From assembly GCF_037450285.1 (NCBI RefSeq), contig NZ_JAQISN010000001.1, positions 1,054,001 through 1,118,000 on the forward strand: a stretch of 64,000 bases of DNA, in the 5' to 3' direction. Below, piece by piece: positions 42,096-50,590 of this stretch (position 1 is its first letter; each line of letters opens with the position of its first letter). The position numbers were made by a program, and so were the translations under genes. The notes under the pieces are model-generated. The model was given only the letters and a program-made list of their open reading frames with translations, did not search any database and was not told where the DNA came from. Origin of the DNA: Erwinia sp. SLM-02. Lineage in GTDB: Bacteria > Pseudomonadota > Gammaproteobacteria > Enterobacterales > Enterobacteriaceae.

Positions 42096-43487
42096 TTAGT
42101 CGCGTGCGCCGTTATTGTTCCGTGTTGCCCTGTCTTTACGCACCTCTGACACGGCTGAAGCAGACACTTCAGCAGCCTGATTGCCCCATGACGATCGAAT
42201 AAAACTTAATACGTCAGCGATATTTTCGTCGCTGAGTGAACCGGCATAGGCGGGCATCGAATAGAGCGTGTCGCTGTGTTTTGTTTCGGCGTTGGTGGCG
42301 CCCGTCAGCACAATTTTTATTAAACTGGCCGGGTCGGGATTATTGACCATCGTATTCAATGCCAGCGCCGGTAATTTATTTTTGTAGCCCAGTCCGTTAG
42401 CTAAATGGCAGCCTTCGCAGTGGGATAAATACAGTTTTCCCCCGGGAGTTAATTCATCACCACGAGTTAACCGGTTCAGGGTGGTTAAGTCGTAATAGGG
42501 TTTATCCTGTATGATATTCGGCTGCAGGGATCGCAGATAAGCGGCAATCGCATAAAGATCGCTGTCGGACATATATTGTGTGGAGTGAGTCACCACATCG
42601 GACATTGGGCCAAAGGTTGCCGTTTTGTCTGAACGCCCGGTTTTTAATAATGCGACAATCTCTTCGGCGCGGGTAAGGCCCAGCCCGGAGCGCCGTTCGC
42701 CCCGTAGGGACGGCACCGAGTAGCCATCAATAACCTGTCCACCGGATAAATACTGGCTGCCTTTGCTGTTATCAAAAACGGCTTCCTGCAGCGTGATGGC
42801 ACGAGGTGTATGACAGGCACCGCAGTGACCGAGGCCGGTAACATAGTAGGTGCCAAGCGCCACGGGATCTTTCGGCAGCGCGGCAGTCAGTGCCGTTTCA
42901 GGGGCGAAAAGCCAACGCCACCAGGTCATCGGCCAGCGCAGGGAGAGCGGCCAGGGAATGGTGTTCTGCTGGCGCGGAGCAACGACCGGCGTAACGCCGT
43001 GCATGAAATAGGCATAAAGCGCCGCCATGTCGTCCTGAGTCAGACGCGAATAGGAAATCCACGGCATTGCGGGGTAAAGCGTGTCGCCCGAGGGAGCGAT
43101 GCCGTATCTGACCGCACGTTCAAAGTCACCGTAGGAATAGTGACCAATGCCGGTGCTTTTATCGGGCGTAATATTGGGCGGGATCATCCCTCCAATCGGC
43201 GAGGCGATGGGCAAACCGCCGCTAAACGCCGGCTTGCCGGGTGCCGTATGGCAGGCGACACAGTCGCCCACGCGGGCGAGGTATTCTCCGCGTTTGATCT
43301 GTTGCTCATTGACGGGCAGAGGGTCTTTTGCGAGGGCGTTCCCGGATTTGGGGATGACCAGGGTGGCTAACCAGGCAAGCACGGCTACAACAACTACACA
43401 GGCAACGATCCCGCTGGTCCAGCGGCATAATCGCCATGCGGTCGAATGTTTTTTATGATGCTGAGACGCGTAGCGGCTATGTTTCAT
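42096..43487 (-). CDS. Membrane-anchored triheme cytochrome c
   Basis: 463-residue cytochrome with one N-terminal membrane helix (GIVACVVVVAVLAWLATLVI) and three haem motifs: CVACH, CGACH and CEGCH. It is homologous in layout to the gluconate-dehydrogenase cytochrome at 8 kb and to alcohol dehydrogenase cytochrome subunits. It is the first gene of the operon with the small cytochrome c and the BBE oxidase, and the likely quinone or terminal electron exit of that complex. Confidence 0.9.
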   Translation of the reverse strand: MKHSRYASQHHKKHSTAWRLCRWTSGIVACVVVVAVLAWLATLVIPKSGNALAKDPLPVNEQQIKRGEYLARVGDCVACHTAPGKPAFSGGLPIASPIGGMIPPNITPDKSTGIGHYSYGDFERAVRYGIAPSGDTLYPAMPWISYSRLTQDDMAALYAYFMHGVTPVVAPRQQNTIPWPLSLRWPMTWWRWLFAPETALTAALPKDPVALGTYYVTGLGHCGACHTPRAITLQEAVFDNSKGSQYLSGGQVIDGYSVPSLRGERRSGLGLTRAEEIVALLKTGRSDKTATFGPMSDVVTHSTQYMSDSDLYAIAAYLRSLQPNIIQDKPYYDLTTLNRLTRGDELTPGGKLYLSHCEGCHLANGLGYKNKLPALALNTMVNNPDPASLIKIVLTGATNAETKHSDTLYSMPAYAGSLSDENIADVLSFIRSSWGNQAAEVSASAVSEVRKDRATRNNNGARD

Positions 43488-43829
43488 TGATTATTATGCC
43501 TTGAATGGGAATTATTATTTTTCAAGCCGGTGTTTTTTATAGTTAATGCATTTCGAACGGATAAGGAAGGTTGCCAAAAAATAATGACTAACTTTATTTT
43601 TAATAATCGGCGTGTTGAATAAAATCGGGTTGAGTATGTTCCAGAGAATTCATTTTTTTTAAACTTAAAATGCCGCCAGGACATTTTTCGCTATTCGTTG
43701 AGAGTGAGATTTACATTTCACTTCCGTTACAACGATAAATGCGAGGCAATACGCAGACATTTTTTCATGCAGCGACGTCCGATTAGGTAACCTTCTCACT
43801 GATTACATTTATCCGTCCAGGGAGAGGAC
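43488..43829. other. Intergenic region between the cytochrome and rpn genes
   Basis: 342 AT-rich bases between divergent genes. GGGAGAGG lies before the rpn ATG. No clear promoter hexamer pair, RNA or repeat was recognised. Confidence 0.4.
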
Positions 43830-44783
43830 ATGACAGCATCGAAAAGGGGAGATGAACATCGGAAAAGTATCAGCCCGACGCCGCACGATCTGGTGTTTAA
43901 ACAGTTTCTGAATAATCCCAATACCGCTCGCGATTTTATGCAGCTTCATCTGCCACGCGCGCTTCAGCAAATATGTGATTTCAGCACGCTGAAGCTACAG
44001 TCAGGGAGTTTTATCGAGGAAAACCTGCGTGCCTACTTCAGCGATGTGCTCTACCGCATGAAAACCCTCAGCGGTGATGCATACGTCCACGTTCTTATTG
44101 AACACCAGTCAACACCGGATAAACATATGGCCTTCCGATTGATGCGATACGCGGTGGCGGCGATGCAGCGCCATCTTGAGGCCGGGCATAAAAAACTGCC
44201 GCTCGTCATCCCGGTGCTGTTCTATGCCGGAAAACGCAGTCCGTATCCCTGGCCGACCCGCTGGCTGGATGAGTTTGACGATCCGGCACTGGCGGAGGAG
44301 ATTTACGGAGGCGCTTTTACGCTGGTGGACGTGACGGTGATTCCGGATGATGAAATTATGCAACATCGAAGTATGGCTGCGCTGACTCTGCTGCAAAAAC
44401 ATATCCATCTGCGCGATCTCGCCGGGCTGGTGGACACGCTGGCAACTTTAATTTTGGCAAAACACATGACGGGACAGCAGTTGGTGACGTTGGTAAACTA
44501 TTTCGCGCAGACGGCGGAAATGTCCGATGCAGAAGCCTTTATCCGTAAACTCGCGCGGCGCGTCCCACCGTATAAGGAGCAACTTATGACGCTTGCAGAG
44601 CAGCTTGAAAAGAAGGGAATGAAGAAGGGGATTTTGCTCGGGGAGCAGAGTGGTATTGAAAAGGGTCGACGAGCGGCTGCACTCAAAATCGCTCAAACGA
44701 TGCTGCAAAATGGTATGGATCGTTTAACGGTGATCAAGATGACCGGTTTAAATGAGGCGGATCTGGTACTGATCGAGTGTTGA
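43830..44783 (+). CDS. rpn: Rpn-family PD-(D/E)XK nuclease
   Basis: 317-residue member of the recombination-promoting nuclease family (transposase_31/RpnA-E). TPHDLVFKQFLNNPNTARDFMQLHLP is the family start. FSDVLYRMK and VHVLIEHQS supply the Asp and Glu-x-Gln of the PD-(D/E)XK active site. The C-terminal ~65 residues are a separate, helical segment with its own internal start. Rpn proteins are DNA endonucleases linked to genome instability and, in E. coli, to phage defence. No insertion-sequence ends flank the gene. Confidence 0.9.
   Translation: MTASKRGDEHRKSISPTPHDLVFKQFLNNPNTARDFMQLHLPRALQQICDFSTLKLQSGSFIEENLRAYFSDVLYRMKTLSGDAYVHVLIEHQSTPDKHMAFRLMRYAVAAMQRHLEAGHKKLPLVIPVLFYAGKRSPYPWPTRWLDEFDDPALAEEIYGGAFTLVDVTVIPDDEIMQHRSMAALTLLQKHIHLRDLAGLVDTLATLILAKHMTGQQLVTLVNYFAQTAEMSDAEAFIRKLARRVPPYKEQLMTLAEQLEKKGMKKGILLGEQSGIEKGRRAAALKIAQTMLQNGMDRLTVIKMTGLNEADLVLIEC
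44586..44783 (+). CDS. Internal in-frame gene in rpn (RpnS-like)
   Basis: An in-frame ATG at 44586 (codon 253 of rpn) is preceded by AAGGAG with 7 bases spacing, a better ribosome site than expected inside a coding region. It would give a 65-residue protein (MTLAEQLEKKGMKKGILLGE...) identical to the C-terminal domain of the nuclease. In E. coli rpn genes such internal products have been described as inhibitors of the full-length toxin; here it is inferred from position and ribosome site. Confidence 0.65.
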   Translation: MTLAEQLEKKGMKKGILLGEQSGIEKGRRAAALKIAQTMLQNGMDRLTVIKMTGLNEADLVLIEC

Positions 44784-44889
44784 TGCCCCGCTTTGTCCAA
44801 TCTTATTCCATCTGTTATCAGAGTATTACTCATTACTCAGTTTTTGTTTACAACACCGGAACTGACGGGTTATGTTTCTTGCCGAACCT

Positions 44890-44986
44890 TTCCAGGGGGA
44901 GCCTGATATCGGGCTGAGAGTTCGCACATGCAACGGTGCGAAGACCCTTAATACCTGATCCGGATAATGCCGGCGAAGGGATGGCG
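44890..44986 (+). promoter_or_regulatory. TPP riboswitch (THI element)
   Basis: Diagnostic conserved pieces occur in order: GGGAGCC (44897-44903), GGGCTGAGAG (44911-44920), GACCC (44943-44947), CCTGATCCGGATAATGCCGGCG (44954-44975, consensus CCTGATCTGGATAATGCCAGCG) and GAAGGGA to 44981. The 5' AGCC pairs with GGCT. It lies 89 bases before tenA and should switch it off when thiamine pyrophosphate is plentiful. Confidence 0.93.
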
Positions 44987-45074
44987 CAACCTGTCTGACT
45001 CTTACCGGTCTTTGTACCAGACTGCCTGAGTACCCACATTCAGTCGCGCTGTCTTTACTTTACAGGACAACACG

Positions 45075-45713
45075 ATGACCGAACGTTTTACCGAAACCCT
45101 GCGTAACCAGAATCTGCCGACATGGTCGGCGGCCGTCAGTCACCGTTTCGTTGAGGAGCTGGTCACCGGCACCGTTGACGACCGCGTGATGATTAATTAC
45201 CTGATTCAGGATCACCGCTTCCTCGACAGCTTCCTGATCCTGGTGGGTGCGGCGATGGCCAGCGCCGATACCACCGAAGCCCGCCTGCGCTTTGGCCGCT
45301 TTGCCGGGATGGTTTCCTCGGAAGAAAACACCTATTTCCTGCGTTCGTTTACCGCGCTCGGCGTCGGTGAGCAACTGCGCAGCGAAAAGCCTGATACCGC
45401 GCCGACGGCCGGTTTCAAAGCCATCATGCGCGAAGCGGCTGCCACCCGCAGCTATGCGGCGATCCTGACGGTGCTGAACGTGGCGGAATGGCTGTATTTT
45501 GACTGGGCATCTCAGGCTGCCCGACCGCTACCGGACAATTTCGTCTATGCCGAGTGGGTCACGCTGCACGACAACCCTGATTTCAATGCGTTTGTGGCGT
45601 TTATCCGCGAGGAGCTGGACCGCGTTGGCCCGGCGGAAGCCCCGCAGTGTGAGGACCTTTTCCGCCGTGCGGTAGGGCTTGAGAAAGCGTTTTTTGATGC
45701 GGCCTATCAGTAA
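45075..45713 (+). CDS. tenA: TenA-family thiaminase II / aminopyrimidine aminohydrolase
   Basis: 212-residue all-helical TenA protein. NYLIQDHRFLDSFLILVGAAMA and SYAAILTVLNVAEWLYFDWA are family segments. The active-site Cys of classical TenA_C is not present in the latter, placing it with the TenA_E branch, which acts in salvage of thiamine pyrimidine breakdown products. It is a single gene under a TPP riboswitch, with AGGAC before the ATG; no thi transporter or biosynthetic gene is adjacent. Confidence 0.9.
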   Translation: MTERFTETLRNQNLPTWSAAVSHRFVEELVTGTVDDRVMINYLIQDHRFLDSFLILVGAAMASADTTEARLRFGRFAGMVSSEENTYFLRSFTALGVGEQLRSEKPDTAPTAGFKAIMREAAATRSYAAILTVLNVAEWLYFDWASQAARPLPDNFVYAEWVTLHDNPDFNAFVAFIREELDRVGPAEAPQCEDLFRRAVGLEKAFFDAAYQ

Positions 45714-45744
45714 ATCAGGCTGAAAGCAGGGTAATGCCAATTCA

Positions 45745-45769
45745 GGATCCCCGAGAAACTCGGGCATCC
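45745..45769. terminator. Hairpin between convergent tenA and citT
   Basis: GGATCCCCGAG-AAA-CTCGGGCATCC: a CCCGAG/CTCGGG core stem with a 3-nt loop, extended by an imperfect GGAT/ATCC pairing. No strong T-run on either side. It lies in the 108-base gap between the stops of tenA (plus) and citT (minus), so a weak bidirectional terminator is likely. Confidence 0.45.
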
Positions 45770-45821
45770 AAACTGTCATGAAGAGTGGGGCAGAATGCCA
45801 GCGCAGTCTGCCCCTGACCGG

Positions 45822-47285
45822 TCAGCTCCACATCGCCAGGATCGGCCAGCCCACCAGCAGCAGCAGCGAAATAAACACCACGCCGAAAATGGCACCCAGC
45901 CGCCAGTAGTCCTTCGACTTCACGTAGCCGCAGCCGTAGATAATCACGCCCGGGCCGGTGGCATACGGCGTCAGGCAGCCCATGATACCGATAGACAGCA
46001 CCAGCAAAATACACAGGTGTTCCATCGGCACGCCGGGGATGCCTTTCCCCACCGCCAGGATCATCGGCAGCATGGTGGCGGTGTGGGCGGAAAGGCTGGC
46101 AAACAGATAGTGGGCAAAATAGAACACCAGCACCAGCGCAACCACGGTGCCGCTGGGGGAAAACCCTTCCAGATGTCGGCTCATGGTGTTGGCAAACCAG
46201 TCGATAAAGCCGGAGCGGGTCAGGCCATTTGCCATCACCACCAGCGTTGCCAGGTTAACCAGCGTATTCCAGGCGCTGTGGTATTTGGTGATGTCCTTCC
46301 ACGGCACCACGTGCAGCGCCAGCATCAGGGAAACCGCCAGCAGCCCCACCGCCGTCGCGTTGATGATTTTGCCGCCGAATACCCACAGCCCCAGGCTCAG
46401 CAGCACCAGGCCAATCAGCGTGATCTCTTTTCGCGTCAGGCGGCCCATCTCTCTCAGCGCTTCGCCCGCCCAGTTCGATACCTCCTCGCTGTGGGTGATC
46501 TCCGGCTTGTACAGAATGTAAGAAAGCCAGGGGGCCACCACCAGAAGGATAATCCCCACGGGCAGGAAGCTGAGGAACCACTGCAGCCAGCTGATCTGAA
46601 TGCCGGCAATTTTACCCACGAACTCCAGACCCAGCACGTTGGGCGCGGAACCGGTAATAAACATCGAGGAGCTGAGGCTGGTCCCAATCACCATCATCCA
46701 CATCAGGTATCCGCCGATGCGCTTTGAGGAAGGGTCGTTGGGAAATGATTTAAACAGCGGCGGCAGGTTTTTGATTACCGGGAATACCGTCCCGCCGGTA
46801 CGCGCGGTGTTGGACGGCGTAAACGGGGCCAGCATGACGTCGATGATGACGATAGCGTAACCCAGCGTCAGCGTGCGTTTGCCCATAAATTTGACCATAA
46901 ACAGCGCAATACGGCGGCCCAGCCCGGTTACTTCGTAGCCCAGCGCGAAGATGAAGGCACCGAACACCAGCCAGACCGTCGAGCTGGAGAAGCCCGCCAG
47001 ACCCCATTTCAGCGCCTGTTTCCCGGCGTTAAATTCGGGATTGGCCAGTTCAGCGGCATCAAATAACACGTAATGGCTGCTGATGATGCAGACCGTCACG
47101 GCGATAAAACTGATCGCCGTCGCCGGGATCGGCTCAAGGATCATCCCGACTATCATCGCCACGAATACCGCAAAATAGTGCCAGGCCTGCGGCGGCATGC
47201 CGTCGGGCGTCGGCAGCACCAGCATCACGGCGAGAACAACCAGCGGGGTCAGAGATTTCCATATCTTATCTTTCGCAAGGGACAT
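45822..47285 (-). CDS. citT: CitT, citrate:succinate antiporter
   Basis: 487-residue DASS-family transporter exchanging external citrate for internal succinate in anaerobic citrate fermentation. It has about twelve membrane segments; APFTPSNTARTGGTVFPVIKNL and TGSAPNVLGLEFV are the SNT-type substrate motifs. It is the last gene of citCDEFXT, in the E. coli-like order but without citG between citX and citT. Confidence 0.95.
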   Translation of the reverse strand: MSLAKDKIWKSLTPLVVLAVMLVLPTPDGMPPQAWHYFAVFVAMIVGMILEPIPATAISFIAVTVCIISSHYVLFDAAELANPEFNAGKQALKWGLAGFSSSTVWLVFGAFIFALGYEVTGLGRRIALFMVKFMGKRTLTLGYAIVIIDVMLAPFTPSNTARTGGTVFPVIKNLPPLFKSFPNDPSSKRIGGYLMWMMVIGTSLSSSMFITGSAPNVLGLEFVGKIAGIQISWLQWFLSFLPVGIILLVVAPWLSYILYKPEITHSEEVSNWAGEALREMGRLTRKEITLIGLVLLSLGLWVFGGKIINATAVGLLAVSLMLALHVVPWKDITKYHSAWNTLVNLATLVVMANGLTRSGFIDWFANTMSRHLEGFSPSGTVVALVLVFYFAHYLFASLSAHTATMLPMILAVGKGIPGVPMEHLCILLVLSIGIMGCLTPYATGPGVIIYGCGYVKSKDYWRLGAIFGVVFISLLLLVGWPILAMWS

Positions 47286-47306
47286 AATCGATCCTCTGTC
47301 AGGGAT

Positions 47307-47858
47307 TTAATGATTGATAACGGCGTCGGTGTGTTGCATCAGTGTGTCCATCTGGCGCAGCAGGTCGGCCGTCGTGTGCGCCCGGCTGCGGGCGCACGCC
47401 GATGCATCCTGCTGGCACAGCAGGCAGGGGCGGGCGGGCAGTCCGTAGTCTCTGCGCGACAGGAGGGTTCCCTGCGGGGTGAACACGTCAAAGTCCCACA
47501 GCCGGCCCTGCGGCGAGGCCTGTTCAAGGTCGATCAGGGCACGCTTCAGCGGCTCCGGCGGGGCACTGACCGCCAGCAGGCCTTCCGGACCGGTCGGCAG
47601 CGCAACGCAGAGCTGGTGGGTGATTTCCCAGCCGCGCTCCGCCAGCCGCTGCCTTAACGCCCGCAGGCCACGATTAAAAATACGCCGGGTCAGCGGGCTG
47701 TCTTTTACCGGCCCCGGGGCCAGCACGGTGAAGGAGACGAGCGTGCTGGCATACTGTGCCAGCCAGGCCTGCTGGCGCGCGTGGCGGGCGTCCCGGCTGG
47801 CGAGCAGCTGTTCAACGGTGAGGGTAGCCCGCGTTGCTGAGGTGATATAAAGCGGCAT
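47307..47858 (-). CDS. citX: CitX, apo-citrate lyase phosphoribosyl-dephospho-CoA transferase
   Basis: 183-residue enzyme, the same length as E. coli CitX, that attaches the phosphoribosyl-dephospho-CoA prosthetic group to CitD. Family pieces: TVEQLLASRDARHARQQAWL and LWDFDVFTPQGTLLSRRDYGLPARPCLLC. It starts 3 bases after the citF stop. Its nucleotide substrate is normally made by CitG, which is not encoded here. Confidence 0.93.
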   Translation of the reverse strand: MPLYITSATRATLTVEQLLASRDARHARQQAWLAQYASTLVSFTVLAPGPVKDSPLTRRIFNRGLRALRQRLAERGWEITHQLCVALPTGPEGLLAVSAPPEPLKRALIDLEQASPQGRLWDFDVFTPQGTLLSRRDYGLPARPCLLCQQDASACARSRAHTTADLLRQMDTLMQHTDAVINH

Positions 47859-47861
47859 TGT

Positions 47862-49379
47862 TCACTCCCTGACCTGACGGACAATATCGATTACCGATCC
47901 ATCGCGGTAGCGCACCACGGCGATGGTCCGGTCGGTAAACGCCACGGGCTGCGGTTTGCCGGTGAGCTGTTCCGCCCGCTCGCGCAGCCATTCAATGGTC
48001 ACCACCTTCATACCGGCAGCTTTCAACCTATCCGCCAGCTCGGGGCGGGCAGGGTTAACCGCAATGCCGTGATCGGTGACCACAATGTCAATGCTGGACC
48101 CGGGCGTGACGCAGGTGGTGACCCTGTTGACCAGGGTTGGGATGCGGCCACGAACCAGCGGGGCAACGATAATCGACAGCGCGGCGGCCACCGCCGTGTC
48201 GCAGTGACCGCCGGACGCGCCGCGCAGCACGCCGTCGGAACCGGTCAGCACGTTGACGTTAAAGTCGGTATCCACCTCCAGCGCGCTGAGTATCACCACG
48301 TCAAGTCGGTCGACGGAGGCCCCTTTTGACCCCCAGTTGGCGTACTGATTGGCGCTGATTTCGATGTGGTTCGGGTTTCGCGCCAGCGATTCCGCCGCAT
48401 GGCGATCGAAGCTCTGCACGTCGAGCAGTTTGTCGATCAGTCCCTTTTCATGCAGGTCGACCATCGCGGCGGTAATGCCGCCCAGCGCGAATGCGGCGTG
48501 AATATCGCGGCGGCGCATGCTGTCTTCCAGGAAGCGGGTCACCGCCAGCGACGCGCCGCCGGTGCCGGTTTGCAGCGAGAAGCCGTCGTTGAAGTAGCCG
48601 GAGTTCACCACCACCTCGGCGGCGCTGCGGGCGATCAGCAGCTCGCGCGGGTTGGTGGTCATGCGGGTGGTATCCGCACCAATTTTGTCGGCGTCGCCCA
48701 CCTGTTCAACCTGAACAATCAGGTCCACCTGGTCCTGAGCCAGGCTGGCCGGCGCGTGCGGGTAGCTGACGATCGCCTCGGTCAGCAGCACCACCTTTCT
48801 GGCGTAGTCGGCATCCACTTTGGCATAGCCCAGCGAACCGCAGCAGGCCCGGCCGACGCGGCCATTAGCGTTACCCGCCGGGTCGCAGGCGGGCACGCCG
48901 AGGAAGGCAACGTCGATATTCAGTTCACCGCGCTCAATCAGCTCCACGCGCCCGCCGTGGGAGTGGATCTGCACCGGTTCGGCCAGCAGGCCGCGCGATA
49001 TCGCCTCCGCCAGCGGGCCGCGCAGACCGGAGGTGTAAATACGGCTGACCACGTTATTGCGGATGTGTTCGACCAGCGGCGCATGGCAGTCATTCAGCGA
49101 ACTGGATGCCAGCGTCAGGTTCTTAAATCCCATACGGGCGAGGGTCTCCATCACCGCGTTCAGCGTCAGGTCGCCACCGCGAAACGCATGGTGGAAGGAG
49201 AGGGTCATGCCGTCCTTCAGCCCGGACCGGCGAACGGCCTCTTCGATGCTGCCGCAGAGCTTGCCGTCGCGCGGTTTCTGCGCCTGCAGATTCAGCTTGG
49301 ACGCGGGTTGATACGCCGGGTAGTCGTATGCGGGCTGGCGACGCTCGCTGATACGATCGTCGGTTTGATGCTGAGTCAT
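47862..49379 (-). CDS. citF: CitF, citrate lyase alpha subunit (citrate:acetyl-ACP transferase)
   Basis: 505-residue alpha subunit that exchanges citrate for acetate on the CitD thioester. It has a CoA-transferase-like fold; MTLSFHHAFRGGDLTLNAVM, LGVPACDPAGNANG and LTGSDGVLRGASGGHCDTAVAA are family regions. It lies between citE (9-base gap) and citX. Confidence 0.96.
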   Translation of the reverse strand: MTQHQTDDRISERRQPAYDYPAYQPASKLNLQAQKPRDGKLCGSIEEAVRRSGLKDGMTLSFHHAFRGGDLTLNAVMETLARMGFKNLTLASSSLNDCHAPLVEHIRNNVVSRIYTSGLRGPLAEAISRGLLAEPVQIHSHGGRVELIERGELNIDVAFLGVPACDPAGNANGRVGRACCGSLGYAKVDADYARKVVLLTEAIVSYPHAPASLAQDQVDLIVQVEQVGDADKIGADTTRMTTNPRELLIARSAAEVVVNSGYFNDGFSLQTGTGGASLAVTRFLEDSMRRRDIHAAFALGGITAAMVDLHEKGLIDKLLDVQSFDRHAAESLARNPNHIEISANQYANWGSKGASVDRLDVVILSALEVDTDFNVNVLTGSDGVLRGASGGHCDTAVAAALSIIVAPLVRGRIPTLVNRVTTCVTPGSSIDIVVTDHGIAVNPARPELADRLKAAGMKVVTIEWLRERAEQLTGKPQPVAFTDRTIAVVRYRDGSVIDIVRQVRE

Positions 49380-49388
49380 AGTCTGTCC

Positions 49389-50297
49389 TTATTCATCACG
49401 AAGCCCGGAAAGCGCCGCGCGGGAGAGCACCAGACGAGCGCGTTCAATCACCGGGCTGTCCACCATTTTTCCGTTGAGCGATACCACGCCGCGCCCTTCC
49501 CGGGCGGCGGCTTCGGCGGCGTCGACGATGTTCTGGGCCTGGGTAAAGGCTTTGCGCGTAGGTGCGTAGAGGTTGTGCAGCAAGTCGATCTGGCGCGGGT
49601 TGATCAGCGATTTGCCGTCAAAACCCAGCTGGTGGATGTGCGCGGCTTCATGCAGGAAACCGGCATCGTTGTTGGCGTCGGAATAGACCGTATCGAACGC
49701 CTGGATCCCCGCCGAGCGTGCCGCCTGCAGGATGGAACAGCGGGCGAACAGCAGCTCCACGCCTTCGGGGGAGCGCTCGGTGCGCAGATCGCGCACATAG
49801 TCTTCTGCCCCCAGGGCGATACCGATTAAACGCGGTGATGCGTGGGCAATCGCCACCGCCTGCGTAATGCCCTGAGCGGATTCGATCGCTGCCAGCAGGC
49901 CGGTGCTGCCGGGTTCGCGGCCGCACTGTTTTTCAATGCGGCTGATTTCAGTCTCAATGTCCGTGACGTCCTGCGCGGTATCGGTTTTAGGCAGGCGGAC
50001 GATATCCGCACCGCCGCGCACCACGGCCTCCAGATCGTCCAGCCCGTAGGCCGAGTCCAGCCCGTTGACCCGCACGATGGTTTCCACCTCCTGATACAGG
50101 GGATGTTGCAGCGCGTGATAGACCAGGCGGCGCGCGGCGTCTTTCTCACGCAGGATGACCGAATCCTCAAGGTCAAACATCAGCGCATCGGCGCGATAAA
50201 TAAACGCGTTGCTGACCATCGCGGCGTTGGCCCCGGGAACAAACAGCATGCTGCGGCGGATGCGCGACCGCAGAGGAACGTTATGCAGGGCGGTCAT
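49389..50297 (-). CDS. citE: CitE, citrate lyase beta subunit
   Basis: 302-residue HpcH/HpaI-fold lyase cleaving citryl-ACP into oxaloacetate and acetyl-ACP. RRSMLFVPGANAAMVSNAF, DALMFDLEDSV and LGAEDYVRDLRTERSPEG carry the Mg2+ and substrate residues. It overlaps citD by 4 bases. Confidence 0.96.
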   Translation of the reverse strand: MTALHNVPLRSRIRRSMLFVPGANAAMVSNAFIYRADALMFDLEDSVILREKDAARRLVYHALQHPLYQEVETIVRVNGLDSAYGLDDLEAVVRGGADIVRLPKTDTAQDVTDIETEISRIEKQCGREPGSTGLLAAIESAQGITQAVAIAHASPRLIGIALGAEDYVRDLRTERSPEGVELLFARCSILQAARSAGIQAFDTVYSDANNDAGFLHEAAHIHQLGFDGKSLINPRQIDLLHNLYAPTRKAFTQAQNIVDAAEAAAREGRGVVSLNGKMVDSPVIERARLVLSRAALSGLRDE

Positions 50298-50590
50298 TTG
50301 GTGTTCTCCCAGGGCAGTGCGGCGAGGCCGGCGGCGCGGGCCAGCAGGGTTTCCAGGCGGGCGCGGAGAATACAGTCCAGCGCCCCCTTATCGTCAACGA
50401 TCAGCTGTACGCCCTGCACCCCGTAGTGGGCCAGCGTCTGCAACAGGGTGGCGCGGATCGCCGCGCCAAACTGCTTTTCAACGCTGCTGTTAATCTGCAG
50501 ATCGATTTCCTGCCCATCGGCAGGGGCGATGCGGATCATCACATCGCCTGATTCCAGGGTGCCGGCAACGGCGGCATGGATTATTTTCAT
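50294..50590 (-). CDS. citD: CitD, citrate lyase acyl carrier (gamma) subunit
   Basis: 98-residue acyl carrier. AAVAGTLESGDVMIRI near the N-terminus holds the serine (residue 14, in LESGD) that takes the prosthetic group, and the C-terminal region ends ILRARLETLLARAAGL. It overlaps citC and citE by four bases each. Confidence 0.95.
   Translation of the reverse strand: MKIIHAAVAGTLESGDVMIRIAPADGQEIDLQINSSVEKQFGAAIRATLLQTLAHYGVQGVQLIVDDKGALDCILRARLETLLARAAGLAALPWENTK

Noticed and set aside
43830..44783. rpn gene as an insertion sequence transposase
   Set aside because: The family was once annotated as transposase_31, but there are no terminal inverted repeats or target duplications around the gene.
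48366..49829. 487-residue open frame antisense to citF/citE
   Set aside because: Opposite strand of well-supported citrate lyase genes; composition is typical of an antisense shadow.
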